From Lepiota brunneoincarnata (lineage: Eukaryota; Basidiomycota; Agaricomycetes; Agaricales; Agaricaceae), in the NCBI GenBank assembly GCA_023014365.1, contig JAEBUN010000010.1, forward strand, positions 124,001 to 188,000: a stretch of DNA of 64,000 nucleotides, read 5' to 3'. Shown piece after piece: positions 56,414-64,000 of this stretch. The first letter of the stretch is position 1. Each line of letters opens with the position of its first letter. The position numbers and the translations under genes were made by a program. The notes under the pieces are model-generated. The model did no database searches, was not told the origin of the DNA, and saw only the letters and a list, made by a program, of their open reading frames with translations.

Positions 56414-58582
56414 CAGTGGGTCAAAAAACTGTCCCAATGTTTTCACCATTTGGAAAGATCAGCTAATAGTGGACCACAGTGATTACATAAATACTTGGGA
56501 AAATAGTCGATGGTAATATAGCATATTGAAATCCTGAATCCATTTAAACCACGTGATTTGTCCGAGGAGTAATGGATCAATTAATCATATAAAACATTAA
56601 CTCATTGGGACAGTTTTTTGACCCTCTGTCATTTTCCTAAAATCTGGTGTTGGACAGGCCAAATCAATACCAAATCAAGTGTGAGGATAACAAAAATTGT
56701 CATGTGACCTCTTCTATATCACATAATTATATTTAAATCACTTCAACCATCTTTTCATCTTACCATTATATCATAAAAACTATATATTTTACTCAGTGCT
56801 CTCAAGTCATTTTTCTTCTTCAGAACAGCTATTTCCTGCAGCAAACTCAGTCCAAACTGGTCTAGGCAAGAGTACTATTAAGCAGATCATGAAAGAAGTT
56901 GATCAAGATGAGAAAAACAATAAAGGAGGACAATTCTCCATGTTATCTTCTCAGAATACATATATACTCAATAATTGACTAAATCACCTCTGGGAAGCTG
57001 GACAATGCTGTTCAAGCTACCCAATTCATCAAGCCTATCTTTCTTACTCCTGTCACACTTCAAACAATCTGAAATATGCTCATGAAGAACAATTTCTGGT
57101 TTGTTGTTAAGGCTAATAGTCTCCTCCTAAGAAGCAACACTGAATTGCTTACTTCAAATTGCCTACAAGCACAAGGATTGGACAGTTGAAGTTGGAAAAT
57201 GATATTATGCACAGATGAAACAAAAATCAACAAGCTTGGGTCATATAAAAAGATGTATAAGGGGGGAAGGACTCTCAGACAAGACTATTATTCCTACTGT
57301 TATGCATGAAGGTGGTAGTAATATTATGGTATGGCTGGCTATGAGATGGAAAGGAGTAGGAATGCTAGTGGAGGTTGAGGGGATTATAGATAAGATAGGT
57401 GTCACCAGGAACAAGCACCTTATGTAATATGTATTATGTCAGCACCAAGGCGGTGAAATCCCCAAGCTCGAAATTTTGAAAAGTGAAATTGCAGCATTTA
57501 CCGTTGAGAGACAGAGCTGGACTCTGCCTGAGCCTATTCTAGAACCCTTTGCAAAGATGTTTAGCAAGTCCTGGGGGTGAGACACAGTACCCGTTATCAG
57601 TGAGAATTTCACAATTTTTTGTTATTTATATCCCCTCCCTCACTTACTGCCTTGGTAATCACATGACACATTACATAAGCAGCAAAAAGTTGACCTGGGA
57701 TTTTGACTTGCCCGCTTGTTTTGCCTGCAGCATTGTCAGAACACATCTTCTAGTCACTTTGTATGAAAAAAGTAATTTTGATATTACTCTATGTGCACAC
57801 AAGGTTTTGAAAAAAACCAACCTAGGACCTCTTCTGACCATCCTACACTTCCTTTCTCAGGTCTTACTTTCCCACTCTGGTGACTTGTGTTGAAGAAATA
57901 AAAGACTGAACTTTGGCCGATTTCTGCTTACATAAAGGGTGCTTGTTCCTGGTGACACCTATCTTATAGAGTAGTACTCTGAGATTTTGGAGCATAGGAT
58001 GGTGAACAGCTTTGAAACTTTAGAGATAGAGGATGAAGAGTCAGTATTCTAGTAGGATAATGGTCCAAAATACAAGTCTAAAAGGGCAATAAAGTGGTTT
58101 GAAGATAACAATATGCAAATTCTACTATAGCCTGCACAATCCCCTGACCCCAATTCTATTGGACACCTCTGGATATACCCAAAGAACTGGTTGAAGGGAT
58201 ATGAGAAACCACCTGAAGGAATACATGAATTATGGGACAGGTTTGTGGTAAAGTGGAATGGGATTGCTGCAGAAAGGTGTCAAAAACTTATAGAAAGCAT
58301 GACCAGAAGGCTCAAGGCAGTTATCAAGGCAAAAGGAGACTATACAATGTATTAAGTAGGAAAATGACAGAGGGTCAAAAAACTGTCCCAATGAGTTAAT
58401 ACTTTACATAATTAATTGATCCATTACCTCTCAGACAAATCACGTGGTTTAAATGGGGTCAGGATCCCAATATGCTATATTATTGTTGTCTATTTTGCCA
58501 AGTGTGTACATAATCACCTTGGTTCACTATTAGCTGATCCTTCCAAATGGTGAAAACATTGGGAGAGTTTTTTGACCCACTG
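56414..58582 (+). mobile_element. Tc1/mariner transposon inserted in the copia 3' LTR
   Basis: 2169 bases with TA duplication (56412-56413, 58583-58584). The other copia LTR preserves the empty site (gagtatatacactactg near 60354). Each end is a 215-bp arm, 56414-56628 and 58368-58582, inverted copies of one another, and each arm is itself flanked by cagtgggtcaaaaaactgtc-type inverted repeats. Transposase pieces on the plus strand: CTDETKINKLGS, IMVWLAMRWKGVGMLVEVEG, DNGPKYKSKRAIKWFEDNN and SPDPNSIGHLWIYPKNWLKG. The Glu expected in the last block (IEH) is Gly here, and stops are frequent, so it is dead. Confidence 0.9.
57398..57959. mobile_element. Non-coding TIR element (MITE-like) inside the Tc1 transposase
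   Basis: 562 bases between ggtgtcaccaggaacaagcacc and its exact reverse complement, with TA on both sides (57396-57397, 57960-57961). It interrupts the transposase frame after VEVEGIIDK. The inverted similarity extends about eight bases outward (ataagata/tatcttat), so the true ends may be slightly further out. It has no coding capacity and retains more CpG sites than its host element, in line with later arrival. Confidence 0.75.
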
Positions 58583-59186
58583 TACACTACTGATGGGTGT
58601 CCATAAATAGGTGAAAACATGCCCAGGGGGTTCATAAACAATGTACAAACAAAACAATCCCATAACAGGATATGTCACAGAAAGCTCAACACTCCCCCTC
58701 AAGCCATGATGAGTCCAAGGGCCTGAGCAAAATGCTTGACTTTAGGTGATGGGAGTGCTTTTGTGAATATGTTGGCCACCATTTTGTGTGTAGGGCAATA
58801 GATCAACCTGATCTTGCCTTCCTTGACAACCCATCAGATAAAATAATACCAGACATCAATGTGCTTCATCTAAGCATGGTATTGGTGATCTTTTGCAAGG
58901 ACAATGGCCAATTGGTTGTCAGAGTGGAGCGTGGTGGGAGGGAGATCTTCTGCAAAGATCTGGGAGATGAGGTAATGAAGCCAGAGGGCTTCCTTAGCAG
59001 TGTGAGTTGCTGCCATATATTCAGACTCTGTGGTGGACTTCCATGAGCATAGGTGATCTCATTCATAACACAACATAGTGACTAACATATCAGGGTGTAC
59101 CATACCACCTATGATTTTCACTGCAGATACATAGCTGTGATGATGCAAAGTTTGCAAGTTGGAAGGGAAGTGATCAAAGTATTGTG

Positions 59187-59574
59187 TGTTATCAGAAATT
59201 CCATTAGAAGGACAGTTATATTTAGTATAAACTCCCATGTCACTATGAAACAATCAGTAGTGTACATCAGAAGGACTATTCTTAGCTATGACTCATTTCC
59301 CCTATCTCTGACTCACAGTTACCCAGGTCTGATCCACTATAGAAGGAGCATAGCCACACATAGAAGTATATAAGGATACAGTACATCCCTATGTATGTAT
59401 CCTTATCTTAGTGTTATACAGTTCTTGCCTCCTATACCTCTTTGCCCTTAAACTGGCTGGACTATAGTGCTCCATCGTCTCTAAGTCATGCCTAGTAGGA
59501 CAAGACCAAGTCTGTATAGACATCTTGCCTTGAACGCCATGCTACTCAAGAGTGAACCCCTAACCCAGGTAACA
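59187..59574 (+). repeat. Solo LTR (TGTTATC...GGTAACA family) in copia gag
   Basis: 388 bases flanked by the perfect target duplication TTGTG (59182-59186, 59575-59579). Same family as the G1 LTR at 42745-43125. It splits the copia Gag frame. Confidence 0.9.
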
Positions 59575-60488
59575 TTGTGCTTCAGTAGTTGTCATCATTG
59601 ATTGTTATTCCCATCATATACAGCTCTGCTCTCCTGGTCCTCAGGTCATTTAGGAACATCCTAACATTACCATCCTTGGGATATCTGGACTCCAAAAACT
59701 TGGTCCACATCTCCATTTGGTTGAAAGCCCCTCAGTATGTGAATTCTTGTACTATGGCATCCCAGACTTCCTTGACATAGTTGAAACTTTCCATTATTAT
59801 CAGAATAGAGTGTGGTAAATGTTGTGACAGCAGGGAACATGCTATGTCCTCATTTCTGTCCCATTCTTGGATATCTGCATCTGTTCCTACAGGGACTGTG
59901 GGGGTAGTGCTCTTTGCTTTGCCTTTGCTGATGGATGGGGTACCAGGAGGGGTGGTGGATGAAGTGGTAAGGGTGGGACATGGCTTGCTTCCATTGAAGT
60001 GACCCCATAGTCCTTTTCCACATATGACAGTACAGAAACACATGGAGAATATTAGCCAGTTTGTGCCTTGGGGGTCAAGGGGTGGTACAGAGGTGGAGAG
60101 ATTGTTGTTTATGGTGTTCATTGTGTGTATGACATGTTGTAATGAGTGTTAGAAAATTTCTAATGGGTCAGGGCCCATAACCTGTAGAATGTCTAAGTCT
60201 CAGTAGCTCATAGCATAAGTACTTTATTATATACCTGTAGAATGTCTAAGTCTACCATAGGCATAAGTATCATAGTGTAAAACATAAGGGTAAATTTCTA
60301 CTCACCTCAGTAGCTTGTAGCGCAAGTACTGAGGTGCCTAATGGCAAGTTGGTGAGTATATACACTACTGACAGATGTCCATAAATGGGCAAAAACATGC
60401 CCAGGGGGTTCACAAACAATGTACAAACAAAACAATCCCAAAACAGGATATGTTGCAGAAAGCTCAACATGAGCTTGCTAGCTCAACA

Positions 60489-62931
60489 CCTCCAGCTGAC
60501 AGTAGAACTTGAGACCACTGACTCAGCTGAACGCAAAACAGTTAAGGCATTGGTGGATTCTGGAGCAACTGGTTCCTTCATTGACCAAGATTTTGTTTGT
60601 GCTGCTCACCTCAGTACTCACCACTTATCCAACCCCATCCTGGTGTTCAATGTAGATGGAACTCTGAATGAGGCTGGCCAAATCTCCAAAGTGGTAGATG
60701 TGGTCTTACACTATTGGAACCATGCTGAGCACACACTGTTGGCAGTAACCAAGCTGGGAAAGCAAGAACTCCTCCTCAGGTTCACATGGCTGAAACAACA
60801 TAACCTGGAAATCAGCTGGCAGACTGGTGAAGTCAAATTATCTCGATGCCCCTCATACTGTACTGAATGCTGAGACCAGTTGCATGCCAAGCACCATGTG
60901 CAGAAGCTTCAAGCTAACTGCATCTGCACATGCTGGCTTGGCCCATTCTCCACCTTAGCCAAAGAAGAGGAGGAGGATGAGCCTTTGGAAGATGGAGATT
61001 GTATCCTTGCAGTTGGACTCCTCCCCCCAAAGCCTACACCTGAAGTGATTGCTGCAGGTTCTACTACTTCTCAACATCTGGCTGAAGCATTTCTCTGGAA
61101 CTCCCAAAAAAATGACCCCCAGAAAATCAGCTTCCAAGCATATGTCCCCTTGTACCTCCAGGAGTACACTGCCATCTTTGCCAAAGAGTCCTTTGACATG
61201 CTCCCAGATCACCAACCCTGGGATCATGCTATAGAGCTTATCCCTGGGGCAGACCCCAAGGGGTGCAAGGTCTACCCACTGTCCCCTCTTGAGCAAAAGG
61301 AATTGGATGAATTCCTGCAGAAAAACTTGTCTTCAGGTTGAATATGTCCATCTAAGTCTCCTATGGCCTCTCCAGTCTTCTTTATCAAAAAAAAGGGATG
61401 GTTTGCTTCACCTGGTACAGGATTACCAAGCACTCAACACCCTCATGGTGAAGAACAAGTACCTCCTCCCCCTCATCTCCAAGCTAGTTGCACAGCTCTG
61501 AGGGGCCAAGTACTTCACCAAGTTGGATGTTCAATGGGGCTTTAATAATGTCTGGATTAAGCCCAGAGATGAGTGGGAGGCTGTAAGGGGACTAGCAGGT
61601 TTGCCCCCCCTTACGCAAGGTACGTCTAGAGGTCTGCGGTAAAGCATCTGGGTTCAGCCACTCTAGCTGATGCCCGATGCCAAGCCTGGCCTCATCCTTC
61701 GGCCACCCCCATCCCCAAGCCCAACCATGCATACAATCTTATATGTTGTTGTATGTTGTTTGCACATATTAATTCTGGTAGTCTACATAGTGTTTGGTTA
61801 CCTGGTTTGTGCGCAGACCGTTGCTGTACTTAAGTAGCGCACGTGCCGATTACAATCAGCACTCGAATATTAAATTGGTTCCAGTCTCTTATTCCCATAA
61901 CAGAGGCAGCATTTCGCACCAACTGGGGCCTCTTTGAACCCCTTGTCATGTTCTTTGGCCTTACTAATAGTCCAGCTACCTTCCAGATGATGATGAACAA
62001 TATCTTTCATGAACTTATCATGGAAGGGGTCATGGTCATCTACCTAGACAACATTCTCATCTTCACCCAGACTTTGGAGCAGCACAGGGATGTTGTTAGG
62101 CATGTTATGGAGATCCTCCAATGGCACAAACTCTACTTACAGCTGGAAAAGTGTGAGTTTGAATGTACTCACATTGAGTACCTAGGACTTATTATCTTGG
62201 AAAACTCCATTGAGATGGACCTGGTCAAAGTTGCAGGAGTCAAAGAGTGGCCAACCCCCAGGGATAAATTAGGACTCCAATCCTTCCTAGGTTTCACCAA
62301 CTTTTACCATCACTTTATCCAAGACTTCTCCCACATAGCATGACCCCTCTTTGACCTCACCTGAAACAGTGCTATGTGGCAGTGGAATTCAGAACAACAG
62401 GCAGCATTTGATGGCTTGAAGGCAGCTATCACTGCAGCTCTGGTTCTGGCTTCTCTGGACAACAAGGTGCCCTTCTGAGTAGAAGCTGACAGTTCAGACT
62501 TTGTGACCAGGGCAGTACTCTCTCAACTCTTGGGAGATGATGGGAAGTGGCACCCAGTAGCATCTTACTCTAAGGCTTTATCTCTGGTAGAGCACAACTA
62601 TGAAATCCATGATAAGGAGATGCTGGCCATTATCCAGGCACTGGAGGAGTGGAGACACTTCCTTGAAGGAACACACAAAAAGTTTGAAATCTGGATAGAC
62701 CACAAAAATCTGGAGTACTTCATGACTGCTCAGAAGCTGAATCGCTGACAGGCATGCTGGTCCCTATACCTTTCCTGGTTTTATTTCTCCCTTCACCACT
62801 GCCCTGGTTGTAATATGGGAAAGTCCAATGCTTTGTCCCAGAGATCTAATCATGGCTCAGGAGCACATGATAATGCCGACAATCCACTTCTCCCAGCATC
62901 TTGTTGTGTGGTACAGGCTGTGGATGGGATT
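60489..62931 (+). pseudogene. Decayed pol of Ty3/gypsy element G2 (continuation)
   Basis: Protease LVDSGATGSFIDQDFVCAA, spacer and RT start PWDHAIELIPGADPKGCKVY then YFTKLDVQWGFNNVWIKPRD. A solo LTR sits at 61582-61902. RT resumes with TNWGLFEPLVMFFGLTNSPA and VIYLDNILIFTQTLEQHR (YLDN in place of YxDD), then RNase H FVTRAVLSQLLGDDGKWHPV, MLAIIQALEEWRHFLEGTHK and IWIDHKNLEYFMTAQKL. TGA stands at several Arg positions (for example IA-stop-PLFDLT-stop, R-stop-QAC). Integrase is missing because the young chromovirus begins at 62932. Confidence 0.85.
61582..61902 (+). repeat. Young solo LTR (TGTAAGGGGACT...CCATAACA) in G2 RT
   Basis: 321 bases flanked by the perfect 5-bp target duplication GAGGC (61577-61581, 61903-61907). 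Removing it rejoins the RT codons EA-AFRTNWG in frame. It is CpG-containing, unlike its host, so it is younger. Its family is distinct from the two other LTR families here. Confidence 0.9.
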
Positions 62932-63413
62932 TGTTATGAACAGTCCAGACCGGGAGGAACAAGAATCATTGTTCGACTTTACAAGATGGGTACAGGAGAC
63001 TACAGACCAACTACGGGCACAAGAATACGAAGACGAAGAAGGGGAATATTATACCGCCATGCAGGACCTGGCAAGAGAAGCAGGAATGGAGATAACCTTG
63101 GAGGATATATTGGAATACCCCGAGGACGAGGAAGATAACCATGGATCAACCGACCCAACCTCTGATACGGATGGAAGCACCGAGAGAATGGAGAGCGAGA
63201 ACGGAGACGACTCCATGGAGATACAATCGGGAGAAGGAGATTATGAGTCAGAGGAAAGCGATGGAACATCGCACAGCAGTAGCGAGAGTACTGACTCATT
63301 GTAATATAAATAACGCTAGGATGCCATCAGCCAGGATGTGCATCATGGTCAGGACTGCGCACGACCAGTAGAACAGCCAAGTAACCTATAACGAGTATAT
63401 AGCACCTCATAGG

Positions 63414-63420
63414 TATATAA
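63414..63420 (+). promoter_or_regulatory. TATA box of the chromovirus LTR
   Basis: tatataa preceded by a second tatata at 63396. A start 30-35 bases downstream would fall at 63444-63450, at the beginning of aagctttaatct. Confidence 0.6.
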
Positions 63421-63448
63421 GGCCTGTACAAGTAGAGATTAAAGCCCT

Positions 63449-63460
63449 AAGCTTTAATCT
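63449..63460 (+). promoter_or_regulatory. Candidate self-primer in R of the chromovirus LTR
   Basis: aagctttaatct, exact reverse complement of the primer-binding site at 63632-63643. It also forms a hairpin with the upstream gattaaag at 63437-63444. Confidence 0.55.
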
Positions 63461-63631
63461 TGTTAACAGCGGTCGTTTACCTCTCTGCCTTAACTTGGCG
63501 TCTTCCCTCGTTATCTCATTGAGCGCGATCCACTAAGCTCTATAAGGCCAACCGTCTCGGACACCTTGTAGAGTGATTGAAGGCCGTCTCCAGTTATCCT
63601 CGGATACAGAAGGAGCACGGATCATAACATT

Positions 63632-63643
63632 AGATTAAAGCTT
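63632..63643 (+). promoter_or_regulatory. Candidate primer-binding site of chromovirus copy 2
   Basis: agattaaagctt, two bases after the LTR end at 63629; complementary over 12 bases to 63449-63460. Confidence 0.6.
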
Positions 63644-64000
63644 CCTTTGGACAACCTCCATCGTACACCCCGTGGTATCGGTACGCCTTGTCGCTGTCCG
63701 GTGATACACCCCCGTAGAGCAGGCCACCATACCCTCTGCACCCTTGGTCAGACGCACCGAAAGCGTTGATAGGTCATCCACACCTTTAAGTGTTGATTGG
63801 GATAACGCACCCGTAAGCGTTGTATACAGGTCATCCGCACCTTCAAGCGTCGATTGGGATAACGCACCCGCAAGCGTTGTTTATTCACCCTCACCTTCAC
63901 CTTCGACTTCTTCCCTCTTCACCCTGTCTACAAACCAAAACGACCCCCTTGCCACCGACTACGAAGAATCCAACAGTTCTGACTGGTCGACAACCGATTC

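Larger units (their letters stand above)
56287..60488 (-). mobile_element. Internally deleted Ty1/copia element
   Basis: Bounded by 234-bp LTRs (3' LTR 56287-58691 including a DNA transposon; 5' LTR 60236-60469 plus a 19-bp end duplication to 60488) and by the target duplication CCTCC (56282-56286, 60489-60493). On the minus strand: Gag (LDPQGTNWLIFSMCFCTVIC, LWGHFNGSKP, YVKEVWDAIVQEFTY) from 60121, then RNase H near 59050-58700 (SWKSTTESEYMAATHTAKEA, TLHSDNQLAIVLAKDHQYHA, KHIDVWYYFI, NIFTKALPSPKVKHFAQALG). Protease, integrase and RT are deleted. It inserted into element G2. Confidence 0.88.
62932..64000 (+). mobile_element. Second chromovirus copy, 5' LTR and leader (continues past the window)
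   Basis: LTR 62932-63629 (698 bases), identical to the 5' LTR of the first copy at all four variable sites, followed by the same leader. Relative to copy 1 it lacks about 75 bases near 63692, exactly between two short repeats cgccttgtcgct. The WDNAP repeat region starts near 63790. The 5-bp flank GGATT at 62927-62931 should recur at its far end, outside the window. Confidence 0.93.

Noticed and set aside
62828..63304. Apparent 158-codon gene on the plus strand
   Set aside because: Its first part is host element sequence read into the chromovirus LTR; only the LTR part (the acidic tail) is meaningful.

Overview
The window is fungal nuclear DNA. Short GT-AG introns of about 45-65 nt interrupt almost every gene, genes lie on both strands, and the gene families (PITH, DUF4238, ALG12, COQ9, eIF3j, ADP1-like ABC transporter, chromodomain Ty3/gypsy elements) fit a basidiomycete, most likely an agaricomycete. 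A Rhizoctonia-like fungus would fit, but I cannot prove it from sequence alone. No organellar, bacterial or CRISPR features were seen. tRNA genes were not searched systematically.

Positions 1-15000 are gene-poor: the tail of an F-box/LRR-like gene, a small four-helix membrane protein with a poly-Gln tail, a frameshifted membrane-protein pseudogene whose intact paralogue lies 33 kb away, a PITH-domain gene carrying a one-base frameshift, a DUF6699-like gene, and a duplicated 185-bp repeat. One repeat copy abuts a fragment of the PITH gene.

Positions 15000-42000 are gene-rich. Three consecutive minus-strand C2H2 zinc-finger regulator genes share an intron at the same codon of finger 1. They are followed by a PLP-homeostasis protein (YggS/PLPBP), a divergent pair ALG12 / ADP1-like ABC transporter, a bHLH regulator, a DUF4238 protein, the intact membrane-protein paralogue, and a divergent pair eIF3j / COQ9 with an 82-bp shared promoter.

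Positions 42240-64000 are a nested transposon cluster. Old Ty3/gypsy (G1, G2), Ty1/copia and Tc1/mariner copies are strongly CpG-depleted, with Arg CGA codons turned to TGA. Into them were inserted a complete 8242-bp chromodomain Ty3/gypsy element (45186-53427, minus strand, two 698-bp LTRs, ATTTC target duplication), a second copy of it that runs off the window end (62932 onward), two solo LTRs and a TIR element. Target duplications give the relative order of insertion. The young element shows a 12-nt self-complementarity between its predicted transcript start and its primer-binding site, which suggests Tf1-like self-priming. It also carries extra coding sequence after pol that runs into the 3' LTR.
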